Below, piece by piece: positions 23,454 to 34,826 of a stretch of 64,000 nucleotides of DNA (the stretch's first letter is position 1; every line of letters starts with the position of its first letter). The stretch lies in assembly GCF_040712315.1 (NCBI RefSeq), contig NC_134015.1, positions 15,509,095 to 15,573,094 of the forward strand. The letters are read 5' to 3'. Origin of the DNA: Castanea sativa. Taxonomy: Eukaryota; Streptophyta; Magnoliopsida; Fagales; Fagaceae. The position numbers and the translations under genes were made by a program. A model generated the notes under the pieces. That model saw nothing but the letters and a program-made list of their open reading frames with translations. It made no database searches and was not told where the DNA came from.

Positions 23454-24155
23454 GTGAGAGCCCTTAGGCAAGAATTAACCATTCCTAGGGTTGATCACAA
23501 TTTCCTTGATCAAAGACTAAAACATCTAGAAAACACTTCTAATCAAGGAAATGAGGAAGGTCCCTCATACCAGAACCCTTCAGATGATGAAGATGAAACA
23601 ATTAACCCTACAACTGATATGGTCTTAGAACAACCAACCCAGAAGTTCTTAGAAACCATCAATAGGATTAACTTCCAGAAATGGCATTCTAAAGTCAGGA
23701 TTGTAATTAGCAAAGATTTTGAATTTGAGGTTATAGCCTTAATAGACTTAGTTGTTGATCTCAACTGCATTCAAGAAGTAATCATTCCCTCCAATTATTT
23801 TAAAAAGACTAGGGAAAGATTAACATCCGCAAGTGGTGGAAAAATGCAGATTGAATTCAAAATCCCAAAAGCTCATGTGTGCCAGGACAACACCTGTTTC
23901 AAAACAACTTTCGTCCTTGTTAAGAATATGACTGATAGGGTCATCTTGAGAAACCCTTTCATGTGTCTTTGGTATCCATTTATCACGGATGGTGAAGGAA
24001 TCACTATGCATCCCTTTGGCCAGCCAGTCAAGTTTAAGTTCCTTAGGGGCCTGGAACCTAGAGAAATCAGTAGCCTCCAGGAAGTTTCCGTCTCCAAGAT
24101 CCTTAACCTTATCAGTGCCAAAACCCAGCATCTTAACTACCTTAAAGAGGTTTAA
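23454..24155 (+). pseudogene. Caulimovirid aspartic protease region, catalytic motif lost
   Basis: Downstream of the coat region with stop codons in between (23170-23453). A coiled, charged linker leads to a retropepsin-like stretch (VIALIDLVVDLNCIQE). The catalytic Asp is followed by Leu-Val where this family has Ser/Thr-Gly, so the copy would be inactive. Then comes the flap-like and C-terminal part (FVLVKNMTDRVILRNPF) expected before RT. Confidence 0.7.
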
Positions 24156-24352
24156 GATACAAGAAAGTTGAGGAACAACTAACTTGTAAAAACATCCAAG
24201 CAGAGATTAGAAAGTTTGAGGAAAAACTTAAGTAGGAAGTCTGCTCTAATCTACCCACAACCTTTTGGCATAGAAAGAGACATGAGGTAACTCTCTCATA
24301 TGTCAAATTTTTCAGGGAAAAGGATATCCCGACCAAAGCTCAACCTATCCAA

Positions 24353-24645
24353 ATGAACCAGGAACTCATGGATATTTGCAGAGTAGAAATAGAGGATCTC
24401 CTTAGCAAAGGTATTATCAGGAAGTCTAGATCACCATGGTCTTGTCCAGGCTTTTACGTCCAGAAAAATGCTGAGCTAGAAAGAGGTGTTCCTAGGCTTG
24501 TTTTCAACTACAAGCCCCTTAATAAAGTCTTATAATGGGTAAGGTACCCAATTCCCAACAAAAAAGACTTAGTCAATAGGCTAAGTAGAGATGTGGTCTT
24601 CAACAAGTTTAACATGAAGAGTGGTTTTTGGCAGATACAAATCAG
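24353..24645 (+). pseudogene. Caulimovirid reverse transcriptase, N-terminal half
   Basis: Reads IEDLLSKGIIRKSRSPWSCP and RLVFNYKPLNKVL, the fingers motifs of caulimovirid RT. A stop at 24533-24535 interrupts it, but the same domain continues to FNMKSGFWQIQI near 24640, where viral RT homology ends abruptly. The rest of the RT is found at 27035. Confidence 0.8.
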
Positions 24646-24697
24646 AAATGTAGTTGAGAGATCCTAGGTCTGTAACTTACCCCCTTTTGCCCCCTTT

Positions 24698-24715
24698 TGG
24701 TATCAGAGCCAAGTT
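24698..24715 (+). other. Caulimovirid minus-strand primer-binding site
   Basis: TGGTATCAGAGCCAAGTT matches the tRNA-Met primer site that marks position 1 of caulimovirid genomes. It is followed by about 600 bases of leader without long coding frames of viral type (the 24697-25083 frame is a hydrophobic artefact), then the movement-protein region. Confidence 0.8.
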
Positions 24716-25319
24716 GGCCGATAATTGTTGTAAGTTACATTTATTTTCAATCAAAATTTTGGCAGGTTGTACCGCCATATTTTCAACATCAGTATATCAT
24801 TAATTTCAATCAATTAATTATGTTGAATTCCCCCATTCCCTATATCCTGTTTTACATCTATTTTATGATAACTCTTCCATTTCCATTCATCTATTTCTTC
24901 ATCTGTTATGTTTTCTCCATCATCATCTTTTCTTGGATCGCTTCATTCCTATATTTTTTGTTAAACAGTTTTCTTTTATCCTATCTGTTTTTTATTTCTG
25001 TGTCATCAGTTTCGGTTAACCAGTTATCTCTCAGTGATCTGCTTTTTCCAGTTTGTGTTTACCCTACAGTTTGTTGCAGATGAGTACTGTTGTAACCCTT
25101 AAGACCAGATCAGTGCAGGTTTGACCTTGTAAGCCTTGGATATCCTTGGAAGTAGCCGCTTTAGTTGGAGATAGGTGTTTAGGTGAAATAGGATTAGCAA
25201 TTGGTCATGGTATGCACGGGGAGGCAATCAGTCGTGGAAAGTACCCCTGTTACAGATCTAAAGGTAATTAGGTTTTAATTGTTTAATCTAAGCTTTTAAT
25301 CCAGAACTATGAATAGGTT

Positions 25320-26094
25320 GTTTAGAAGTAACTCTTCTACCAGCTTTAGGTCATCCCTCCCTGAGATTCCACAAGAAGCTAGAATTCTCAATTCAAAATC
25401 ATATGAGTTATCAGATGTAGATCTAAAATTAGGAGATTAGAATATCCCTAAGGTCCCCACCAACCAGATCTATAAGTCCTCATGGTCTCTTAAAAAGGCT
25501 TTTAAGACAGACTACCATGTTAAGACTATAGAACAAGTTTATGGCATAAACAAGATGTATGAAACATGCTACTTGCTTAATCCATTAACATTGGTAGCCC
25601 ACAAGAAGCAAGGACACAACTTCTTACACATAGGTTTAGTCCAGGTTGAAGTTAAACCTCTTATTAGAAAAGGGTTGAATTGTTCAATCCTTATGGCCCT
25701 TAGAGACACTCGTCACATCAGATTTAATGACAGCCTCTTAGGAACCATAGAAACCAGTCTTAGTTGTGGACTAGTTCATTTTGACTATTTTCCCGACTTC
25801 ACAATCTGCCTTCATGACCAGCATATCACAAAAGCCCTCACCCTTAATATCAAGACTCAAGGAACCCTCATGATGCAGGGAACTAACCAAATAGCCTTGA
25901 TATACAGAGTTTATTATAAGTGCATGAGAACAAACTTAAATGTCCAAGCACTTGACAAAAGAAAAATGGGAGAGACCACTCTCATTCAAACAACAAACCC
26001 TAGATCCAAGATTCAGGTACCCAGAACCCTGAAGTGGTCTGAGGTCTCATTCCGTCAAGATTGGACTCAAGAGAATGTAAACTATCCTCTTTAA
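25320..26094 (+). pseudogene. Caulimovirid movement protein fragment
   Basis: The 25555-26094 frame shows CYLLNPLTLVAHKKQGHNF, HIGLVQVEVKPLIRKGLN and ALRDTRHIRFNDSLL, features of the 30K-superfamily movement proteins of caulimovirids that modify plasmodesmata. The N-terminal part (from about 25320) is separated by an in-frame stop at 25438-25440. After 26094 the polyprotein continues only in broken pieces. Confidence 0.75.
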
Positions 26095-26427
26095 ATCCAA
26101 AACCCAGCCCAATATCCAGACTTAGATTTTGTCTAGCAGTTAGCTGATGGAACCGTAAGGCTAAGCTTTGACCAGTCTAGGTTTAGATCCCCAATAGATC
26201 TTCACCAACCCAGTTTACAGTCCCCTATTCTTCTCAGAGATAGGCCCACATCCCAGTGTAGCTCCTCTAGACCCCCTCCTCCACCTAGAAGAAACCTAGA
26301 TCTAGAACTCCAAGGAGTCAAGAATAGATCCCAAGTTAGCACCCCCTACTACACAGCCAAACAAGGCTCGGTTGTAAACGAAGATGACAACCATAGTCAA
26401 TTTACCCTATCCCCATCCAAGTCTGAG

Positions 26428-27070
26428 ATGGAGCAACCATTTCAACTAGAACCCCCAGTCGATAACCAACTCATGTTTATAAAGAAAGACTTCACCCCTG
26501 ACCTGGTAGCCCTAGGAAAGGAGTTTGATTCTGAAAGAAACAAAGTCAAAAGAGAGACCTATAGAGCCAGCCATACCAAGGAACAAAAGGTTGAAGTGCT
26601 AGAAAAATGGCAAAAATTCATGAAAGAGATATCTTCCAATGTCCCTTTTCTTTGAATACTTTGAGAACCATTTTGAGTAGCACAAAAAGTCTTGTGTCTC
26701 ACCAAAACCAACTAGGCCAAGGAAAACAAGGAAGTTTTCCGGTCTAGCCACCCACCCCTAGAAAACATAACCATTAAGCACCAAGGCCATGAAGTAGTTG
26801 CTACCTTCCTTTAGACTCCCTTCAGGTGAAGAGAAACTAGTCAAGAAGGTGATAGAACAAAACAGCTACACCAACCAGTGTCTAAGTGTTATAGGAAAGC
26901 AGCTCGATAGGGTAGAAGAAAGGATAGAAAACAAAGTCATCCTCCAGCTAGGAAACCAAGAAAAGCCTATCCCAACTTTAGAAATGCCCTTAGTCAAGCT
27001 TCCAGTAACTAGACAAACAAGTCTTAGGTCTAAGGACAAAACAGCCTTCACCACACCCTTCGGACATTAA
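26428..27070 (+). pseudogene. Caulimovirid polyprotein linker / coat N-terminal region, broken
   Basis: Two charged, partly coiled-coil frames (26428-26655 and 26798-27070) separated by stops. They lie after the movement protein where these viruses encode the region before the coat protein. The second frame runs at its end directly into RT sequence (KDKTAFTTPFGH, near 27035), so coat, protease and first half of RT are absent in this fragment. Confidence 0.55.
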
Positions 27071-27560
27071 GAATGGAACTTAATGCCCTTTGGTCTCAAA
27101 AATGAACCTTCTGAATTCCAAAATATCATGAATGAGATTTTCAATCCATTCTCCAGTCATGCCATTGTGTACATCGATGATGTACTCATTTTTTTAGAAT
27201 CCCTGGACCAACATTGGAAGCACCTGCGAGCATTCCTTCATACCATCAAGCTCAATGGTCTGGTTGTTTCAACCCCCAAAATCAAACTTTTCCAAACCAA
27301 AGTTCAATTCTTGGGTTTTGATATCCATCATGGTGTCATCAAACCCATAGATAGAGCTATCTAGTTTGCGGATAAGTTTCTTGACCAAATCCTAGATAAA
27401 ACCCAGCTTCAGAGATTTCTAGGATCTCTCAACTACATTTCTAATTTCTATCAAAATCTCAGGCAGCAATGCAAACCCCTTTTTGATAGACTTCAAACCA
27501 ACCCATCTCCTTGGACTCCAGCCCATACAGCAGTCATCCAAGAAATCAAAAAATATGGCA
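27035..27560 (+). pseudogene. Caulimovirid reverse transcriptase, C-terminal half, with start of RNase H
   Basis: Carries NLMPFGLKNEPSEFQ and the polymerase active site YIDDVL (about 27170-27187), then VQFLGFDIHHG, and connection-domain motifs up to PWTPAHTAVIQEIK. Stops at 27068-27070 and 27362-27364 break the frame. The RNase H catalytic part is missing. Confidence 0.8.
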
Positions 27561-27612
27561 GTATAACCTGCCAAACTTTTGATTGAAAATAAATGTAACT
27601 TACAACAATTAT
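27551..27612 (-). repeat. Inverted copy of the viral leader at the integrant's right end
   Basis: This stretch is the inverse complement of 24721-24783 with few differences (core AAATGTAACTTACAACAATT). It shows that a leader fragment was joined head-to-tail-inverted next to the RT/RNase H fragment, an illegitimate-recombination product. Confidence 0.85.
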
Positions 27613-28083
27613 ATTTGAAAATTTAACTGCTGGATTGCATTTTCTTTATATTCTTAACATGCATGTCAAATTTCATTTAAATTGGAAGTTAATTACTATT
27701 CATTCTATAAACATATTTTTTATGCATAATTTTAAGACTACAAAATCTTGAAATATGAACATTTTATTGATGCTTGAAATTTTGCACGCATGAAAGATAC
27801 AATAAGAAAATGTAATCAAATGATGGATTTGTCAAAATTCACATCCAATAAAAAGATATAAAGGGAGTTTGAAGGATTTTCCTCTAAATTAGTTTGAAGA
27901 GAAACTTTATAACTCTCTAGTCTTATAAAAATATGTTAAGAGTTTGTTTCTTGAATATTATTAGTATAATTTTTTATTTATTATATGCAAAGATATATTT
28001 TGAATTCTTTAACTAGTTCCATTTCTTCATTCCTTATAAGTTATAAGGGAATTGATGTTTTGATTTTACTACCATTCATGATA
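27613..28083. other. AT-rich spacer between virus integrant and solo LTR
   Basis: No ORF, repeat partner or motif recognised. It may be the original host flank of the integrant. Confidence 0.4.
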
Positions 28084-28088
28084 ATATA

Positions 28089-29142
28089 TGAAAGCTCAAA
28101 TAGTGTAAAACACTATAGCTAGTTTAGACCCTTAATTTTAAATTATAGATTAATTACTTTTACTCTAACTTAACTAAGTGCGGAATGAGAGTAAATGAAT
28201 CATAATAAAACCGGAACACTATTCTAAGGCATAAACATGTACAATAAATAATAAATGTAAAGCTTAAAGAGTAGCAAAAAGAACTGCAAACACAAGATAA
28301 CACCAAGACGTGTTATCGAAAAGGAAACAAAATTACTTGGCAAAAAACCTCTTCGCGGCCCACCAAGTTGAAATTGATCCACTAGTGAATAAAGTTGGAG
28401 TACACGAATATCCAAAAGACCCTCCAAGCCTAATCTACCCAATGTATTTGAACCCACCAAATTCCAGTTACCAACGGGTTCACAAAGCCATATCTTCACT
28501 AGTTATCTGGATCCCGCAATTAGCTCCAAATTGCTTCCGCCAATCAATGACTTCTTCCAATACTTCCTATACACACCAAAACTTCTCTCAACACTCAGAT
28601 TGGGTGAGGTAAGTGTTTAGGCTAAGAACCTTTCAAGAATGTGTAGATGAAAAGGTAGGAGTAAAGGAAAACTTTGGAGAAATGGTGTAGATGATTGTGG
28701 GTTTACGATTTCTAACTCTCAAATGTATAGCTAGGGTTTTCTCTCTCAAAAGTTCCTTGGAAAAACTCCTTACAATTTCATGGGTAATGTGGGCTTATAT
28801 AGTGTTGGTAAAGGAATGAGATAAACACACTTTAAAAAGCTCCAGGCAATGAGTTTCACGGGTCACTCGTGACTTGGCCTGATTAGCAAAGTGACTCATG
28901 AAATCCAACCTGGCATGAGACTATTAAGATTCCAGCATGTGTTTCTCACATGGCCTTTTACTGGTTGTCACTCACGAGCCAATCGTGAAATCTCTTTCTT
29001 CACAGATCTTTACCAAACTCTCACACACAACCCTTACATTAATCCCACAATAAATACAGAGAAATGATTGAACAAAAATACAATCAAATTTGACATGGAA
29101 TTAAAGCCAACATAACAAAAAGTTGTAAATCACAACTTTACA
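28089..29142 (-). mobile_element. Solo LTR (1054 bp), TSD ATATA
   Basis: Begins TGAAAGCTC and ends CTTTACA on the plus strand (TGTAAAG...GAGCTTTCA on the minus). Identical 5-bp flanks ATATA at 28084-28088 and 29143-29147. It is the same family as the 3' LTR at 59601-60676: both start TGTAAAGTT, share ATGTTGGCTTTAATTCC and end GAGCTTTCA. No PBS or polypurine tract at either edge, so the internal part has been lost by LTR recombination. The open frames inside are not genes. Confidence 0.88.
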
Positions 29143-29148
29143 ATATAG

Positions 29149-30057
29149 TGTTGGGAAATTTAGACCCAGGTTAATAGAATTAACAAGTTTTAAACTCAAG
29201 ATTTTAATTAGATTTATTATGAATAAACTTTGTTAAAACAAACAAACATCAATATCATGTCAATATCATGCACAGCGGAATAGTAAATAAGACAAGATAT
29301 GATGACCCAAGAAAACCAATGAAACAAACTAGTTTCACAGTAAAAAACCTGGGGGGAAACCTTCCCGAAAAGTAATTCACTATAGTAAAGAGAAGTTTCA
29401 GATCTAGTACAAAATATTTGTCCCTAGACTCTACAATCCCCATAGATGAACTTATAGCAAAAACCTTCTACCGCTTCAGAACCTCTGAACTTTCCAATAT
29501 ATGAACGCCACCTTTTTGCATGGATTCCAATACATGACTAACTCCAGCAACTTGAAGATGTTGTTGGTTGCAAAGTTCTTCACTTCATCAACAATGAAGA
29601 TCAAGAAGTACTTGGTTACAAAACCATAAGGCGAAAAAGAAGCAGTAACTTCTTGCAAAGAGAATAAGGCACTAGGTCACTTTCTTCATATGTTCTCCAT
29701 GTATAACAGCCTTTAAAATAAGCCTTATATATGTCTAGGGTTGTGAGAAAAGAAACCCTACACATACATGTCAGATTTGGAAATTCTGATTTTGTAGATC
29801 TTGACAGATTCAGCTTCTGTCGAGCTTCTATCGAGATTCGTTCTTAAGTCTCGATAGATGCTGTTTCTATCGAGGTATCTATCGAGCTTTAATGACAGCT
29901 TTAATTCACTTGTTTCTTGATCCAATCTTCATGGCTTTAATACTAGGCTTGAACAACATGTTTCTTGAAGTACTAAACTCATCCTAGATCTACCCAATTA
30001 CAAGTAAAGTGCATTTTGTCAAAGGATTAGCCAATTACATAAAATATGTCCCTAACA
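29149..30057 (-). mobile_element. Solo LTR (909 bp), TSD TATAG
   Basis: Starts TGTTGGG and ends CCCTAACA; flanked by TATAG on both sides (29144-29148 and 30058-30062). Contains the GATGACCCAAGAAAACC block related to the LTRs at 18650 and 42493, and CTATCGAG-type repeated motifs. Direct neighbour of the previous solo LTR with a single base between them and overlapping target sites. Confidence 0.85.
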
Positions 30058-30256
30058 TATAGGATCAAAGTTACAACTATCGATCATATATAAGTTTTGC
30101 AAATAGCCATTAGAGTACTGAAAATCTCATTGCATGAATTATTGAAAAAAATATCTCATTGCATGAAAATAGATAGGTTGGCATCCATGTTAATTACTTG
30201 TCCTAAAATATAAATCATCGTGTTGTTAATTTCAAATTCTAATAAACACTAAAAAA

Positions 30257-30859
30257 CAGGGCCAGCTAAATGAGTGAGCAAGAGATGCGGTCGCCTAAGG
30301 CTCCAACTAAAAAAAAAAAATGCCCCCAAATTTTAACCAATAGGATTATTTATAATCAATAAATAAAATTATATTTTTTTACCAGATGAAAAACAAATAA
30401 AAAAGAGTGAAAAATTCAACTTCTACAATATTTTTTACAACACTTTTACAACTTATGCTAAGTAGTAGGCTGTTACAACCTGTTATTGATGGTAAAAAAA
30501 TAATTATAGTGATATTTTCAAATAGAAAACAAAAAACAACTTAAAACCTAGGATTTGTTGTAAAACATATTGTGAATGTTGCACTTCTAAAAAAAATAAG
30601 AATAATAATAAGAGTTGAGTTAGCAAACTTTCACTAGTTCTCATCTAAGTCTACCACTAACACCACTCTTTCACTTACCACTATCAATCTGCCACATCAA
30701 TAAGTATGGAAAAATTTTGTCAAATTTTTTCTGTCTAGAAAATTTCTTAAAAAAAGGAAAAAAATTCTACATAGTTCATGTTAATTAGTAGTAATTTTGT
30801 ATCTAAAACAAGATAATCAATTTTCGCCTTAGACCCCCAAATACATCAAGCCACCCCAG
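30257..30859. mobile_element. hAT-like non-autonomous element, 603 bp, TSD CTAAAAAA
   Basis: Left end CAGGGCCAGCTAAATGAG and right end the inverse of CTGGGGTGGCTTGATG, with internal GCCTAAGGC/GCCTTAGAC paired blocks. Eight-base flanks CTAAAAAA occur at 30249-30256 and 30860-30867. Interior AT-rich and noncoding. The TSD is low complexity, so the call rests on ends plus TSD together. Confidence 0.7.
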
Positions 30860-30900
30860 CTAAAAAAATAAAAATAAAAATGAAAAAGTGAGGAGGAACT

Positions 30901-31260
30901 GAACAAGGCCTAGGTACTGTTTAACACTTAGAATATTTCATGCAATGTTAGTTTACCCTAGTCTTGTGACCCAAGGAGCCAAACAAGGTCTAGGTTCTGT
31001 TTAACACTTAGAATATTTTATGCAATGTTAATTTACCCTAGGCTGGTGACCTGAGGAGCCAAACAAGGTCTAGGCTCTGTTTAACACTTAGAATATGTCA
31101 TGCAATGTTAATTTACTCTAGGCTTGTGACCCGAGGGGCCGAACAAGGTCTAGGCTCTGTTTAACACTTAGAATATTTCATGCAATATTAATTTACCCTA
31201 GGCTTGTGACCCGAGGGGCCGAACAAGGCCTAGGTTCTGTTTAACACTTAGAATTTTTCA
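30901..31260. repeat. 80-bp tandem repeat, 4.5 copies
   Basis: Units begin at 30901, 30981, 31061, 31141 and 31221 with exactly 80-bp spacing; each starts RAACAAGGYCTAGG and contains TGTTTAACACTTAGAAT and GGCTTGTGACCCGAGG. Divergence between units is a few bases. The array lies just beyond the pol end of the Gypsy element and is probably part of its 3' untranslated region. Confidence 0.95.
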
Positions 31261-31583
31261 AAAACTGATTGCTACAGCAAATACATCCACAATGAAACGC
31301 AACTAAGAAAGATATGAGATGCAAAAGAATTCATAACATTAATAATAATAACGTCACAGATTGTTTACATTCCAATGACGAGGAACTACATTTTCATCAA
31401 GATCGTCCAAGTAATAAGCCCCAATGCCAACAATGGAAGTGATCCTATATGACCCTTCCCACTTAGGTCCCAATTTTCCCCGGGAAGGTTCTTTGTTATC
31501 CCTACCACTTTTCTTAAGACCAGATTCCCCGACGCTAGAGGCCTTGACTTAATCCCCTTATCATAGCCTTGCCTAAGTTTCTA

Positions 31584-33180
31584 TTAGTAATGTGCCATAT
31601 TTACCATTGCCACCTCTCTTCTTTCCTCGGCCACATCCAAGCTATCGTGGAGTAAGCAATTGTTCTCTTGAACATTCAACTGATCCATTCCCAAAGTTGG
31701 GAATCCAGACTCAAGGGAAATTACTGCCTCTGCCCCATAAGTCATTGAAAAAGGAGTCTCCCCCGTTGATCTTCGAGGTGTGGTGCGATAGGTCCATAAT
31801 ACATGGGGCAATTCATCCACCCACTTTCCTTTAGCATTGTCCAACCTTTTATTCAGCCCAAACACTATAACCTTATTAGTAGCCTTTGTCTGTCCATTCC
31901 CCTAAGAATAGGCAGGTGTAGAATATCTATTCCTAATACCTAACTCCCAACAATATCTTTAGAAGGCTTACTGTCAAATTGAAGACCATTATCTAAGATC
32001 AGTGTGTGAGGGACTCCAAACCTTGTGACAATATTCTTCCAGATGAACCTCTTAGCATCCACATCCCTAATATTAGCAAGTGGCTCAGCTTCTACCCATT
32101 TGGTGAAATAGTCCGTGCCGACAAGGAGCCATCTTCGGTTTCCTATAGCTCGGGAAAACGGTCCTACTATGTCTAAGCCCTACTAAGCGAACGGCCAAGG
32201 GCTAGATATCGGATTCAGGACTCCTCCTAGCTGGATGAATGTTTGGGGCATACCTCTGACATTTGTCACACTTCTTCGTATAGTCCTGGGAGGTTCTTTG
32301 CATGCTGGGCCACAAGTATCCCTAGGTGAGGGCCCTATGTGCCAAAGACCTACCCCCTATGTGACTTCCACATATGCCTTCATGTAACTCTTCCAACAAA
32401 GGCTCCACTGCCTCTGGATGCACGCACAATAAATATGGCCTTGAGTAAAAGCACTTGTACAGCTTCTGGTCTCCAGATAGCCAATAACAAGGGGTACTTC
32501 TACACACCTTCTCTGCTTCACACTTGTCCTCGGGCAACATTCCCTACTTTAAAAAGACTACTACAGGGTCCATCCTGCTCGTCCCCACATAGAGGTTATA
32601 AACCCTGACCAAGGATACCCCTATGAGATTGAGCTATACATCTCCTCGACAACCACAACCCGAGGAAGACTTGACCCCAGAGAGGTGGCCAGCATGGCCA
32701 AAGAATCTACGTGAGAATTTTGCCCCCTAGGGATTTGCTTCAATGCAAAACTCTTAAATTAAGACTGAACATGTTGTACCCTAGCAAGATACCCCTGCAT
32801 TCTCTCATCCCGAGCCTCAAACTCTCCATTAACCTGGACCACCCCCAACCTAGAATCAAAATACAACTCCACTACATCTCCCCCTAACTACTTGACCATC
32901 GCTACTCCCACTAACAGAGCCTCGTATTCGGCCTCATTGTTAGTAGCAAGGAAACCCAACCGCAATGATTTCTCCATTACCAGCTTCTCGGGAGTGATTC
33001 AAACAATCCCAACCTCTGTTCCCTTTCGGTTAAATGCCCCATCCGTATAAACCTCCCAAGGGAGGACAACGATGGCTAACATGACCATCATCCCCAATCC
33101 TTTTTCTTCCTTCTCTATTGTACCCTCAGTGAATTCTGCCACAAAGTCTGCCAAAATTTGCCCTTTTATGGAAGTTTAAG
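31584..33180 (-). pseudogene. Gypsy second RNase H and integrase remnants
   Basis: Second RNase H: VYTDGAFNRKG, TNNEAEYEALLVG, YFDSRLGVVQVNGEFEARDE and SLAMLATS. Integrase core: GLDIVGPFSRAIGNRRWLLV, KWVEAEPLANI, FGVPHTLILDNGLQF and, at 31865-31584, ELPHVLWTYRTTPRRSTGET with MTYGAEAVI. Stops between pieces make it non-functional. Confidence 0.8.
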
Positions 33181-34196
33181 GCATATATTTGACATCGTAG
33201 GCTCCAAGCATGGTTCCCCACTTAGTAATTTTGCCTGTATAGTCCGATTTCCTTAGAAGAGCTTGCAAAGGGAGCTGGGTGAGCACTACCACAGTGTGAG
33301 CCTGAAAATAATGGGGCAACTTCCTCGTGGCATGCACTATGGCCAAAACTACCTTCTCCAAAGGTAAATAGCGTGTCTCAGCCTCTTATAAGGACTTACT
33401 AATATAGTAGACAGGCCTCTAGACCCCATCCTCATTTCTAACCAAGACGAGACTAACAGCATAGTCCGTGATTGCTAGGTATGCATACAACACTTCCTCC
33501 TTCTCAGGCCTGGAGAGTATTGGGGGACTTGACAAGTACTACTTAAGCTACTCAAAAGCCATTACACACTCCTCCATCCACCGAAAGTCCTTCCACTTGT
33601 GAAGAAGCTGGAAAAAGGGACGACACCTGTCCACTGACCGAGAGATGAATCTATTTAAGGCAGCTGCCATTCTAGTCAATCTCTACACCTCTTTGGGATT
33701 TTGAGGAGGATGTAAATTGTTAATAGCCTTAATCTGCTTGGGGTTGACCTCAATCTCGCGGTGAGTGATCATGTAGCCCAAAAACTTGCCTAAGCTGACC
33801 CCAAAAGAACGCTTAGAGGCGTTCAGGGTAACTTATGCTTTCTTAGGACCGAGAATGTCTCCCCCAAATCGGCTAAATGCTCTCCTATTTGCCTGCTCTT
33901 CACCACTTCCCATTCTTCTTCTTAACCACCACAATGTTGGCCAACCATTTAGGATAGAAGATCTCCTTAATGGCTCCAGCTTGCTTCAACTTGTTGACCT
34001 TCACCCTTACTGCCTCGGCATGATCCTTGGATGATCGTTGAGGAGGCTGTTTACGTGGCACGGCCTCGAGATTAATGTTCAATTGATGACATATAAATCT
34101 AGGTTCAATCCCTAGGACATCATAAGTACTCCAAGCGAAGACATCAACATTGGCCTCTAGAAACTTCACCAACTCTGCTTTTTCCAAGGATGGCAA
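33176..34196 (-). pseudogene. Gypsy reverse transcriptase and RNase H remnant
   Basis: 34196-33900 carries the RT entry region (DVLGIEPRFICHQLNI, KLKQAGAIKEIFYPKWLANI, VVVKKKNGKW). Pieces of palm and thumb follow to about 33400 with several stops. 33361-33176 has LAIVHATRKLPHYFQAHTV, the tethered RNase H. Confidence 0.75.
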
Positions 34197-34354
34197 CTAG
34201 GATCCTACCTGGAAATATTGTTCCTAATCCTGTCCTATTATCACTCTCTCTAGATCCTCAGAAAACTCTCCAGATGTCCCTATTTGTTACCCCCTACAGG
34301 GCCCTTTAGTTGCTATAGGACTAGATCTTTAACCACCACAGCAGGATTTGAGGA

Positions 34355-34820
34355 CTACCGCGTCATTGTTGATAGTAAGCACTGCCTAGCCGTGGCTTGG
34401 CTACCCACCAATTCTCCCACCCTCCCCTGAGTAGGATACTTAACCTTCAGATGCAAGGTTGAGGACATAACACCCATAGCGTAAAGCCAGGTTCTGGCTA
34501 GGATAGCTGTGTAGGGGGAAAAAGCCTCCACTACAATGAAGTTAATATGCACCTCCTCATCCCTGGATACTAGTAACCAACACCCTCCTTACATCATAAC
34601 CCCCAATCCTAATAGTAACAACCAGTGCGTCATCATGTGGTTGGAGAGATCCCTCTTTATCCTCCTCAGAGGAACCCAGGGTAGGGGTGACCATCCCTCT
34701 AGCTTTCTTAGAGGATTGAGCATCGTACTTTAGGTCACAACCTTCACCTATGGACATAACCCGAATACTCGGGCCCCCACTACCCTCTGGCTTGGTAAAG
34801 ATCACATTGATAGTACCCAC
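34355..34820 (-). pseudogene. Gypsy aspartic protease remnant, active site missing
   Basis: The strand DALVVTIRIGGYDVRRVLV leads up to the catalytic loop, but the Asp-Ser/Thr-Gly sequence is absent; after TSIQG the frame breaks and resumes at INFIVVEAFSPYTAILART, the second half of the fold. A deletion through the active site is the simplest reading. Confidence 0.65.
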
Positions 34821-34826
34821 CGCTGG

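Larger units (their letters stand above)
22290..27612 (+). mobile_element. Endogenous caulimovirid (pararetrovirus) integrant, rearranged and decayed
   Basis: Contains parts of the coat protein, aspartic protease, reverse transcriptase, tRNA-Met primer site and leader, and movement protein of a plant dsDNA reverse-transcribing virus (Caulimoviridae). The order, coat protein (22312) - protease (23454) - RT first half (24353-24640) - leader/PBS (24698) - movement protein (25320-26094) - coat N-terminal region (26428-27030) - RT second half (27035-27560), shows a rearranged integration. Every frame has stops or deletions and no complete gene remains, so it is a fossil and not infectious as it stands. 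It lacks LTRs and an integrase. The genus is not resolved; petuvirus/florendovirus-like gene content is my guess. Confidence 0.85.

Noticed and set aside
24697..25083. 128-codon hydrophobic frame after the viral primer site
   Set aside because: Located in the viral leader where no large protein is expected; T-rich composition explains it.
30901..31260. CRISPR-like array
   Set aside because: The 80-bp units are contiguous without unique spacers, and the sequence is a plant nuclear genome; it is a plain tandem repeat.
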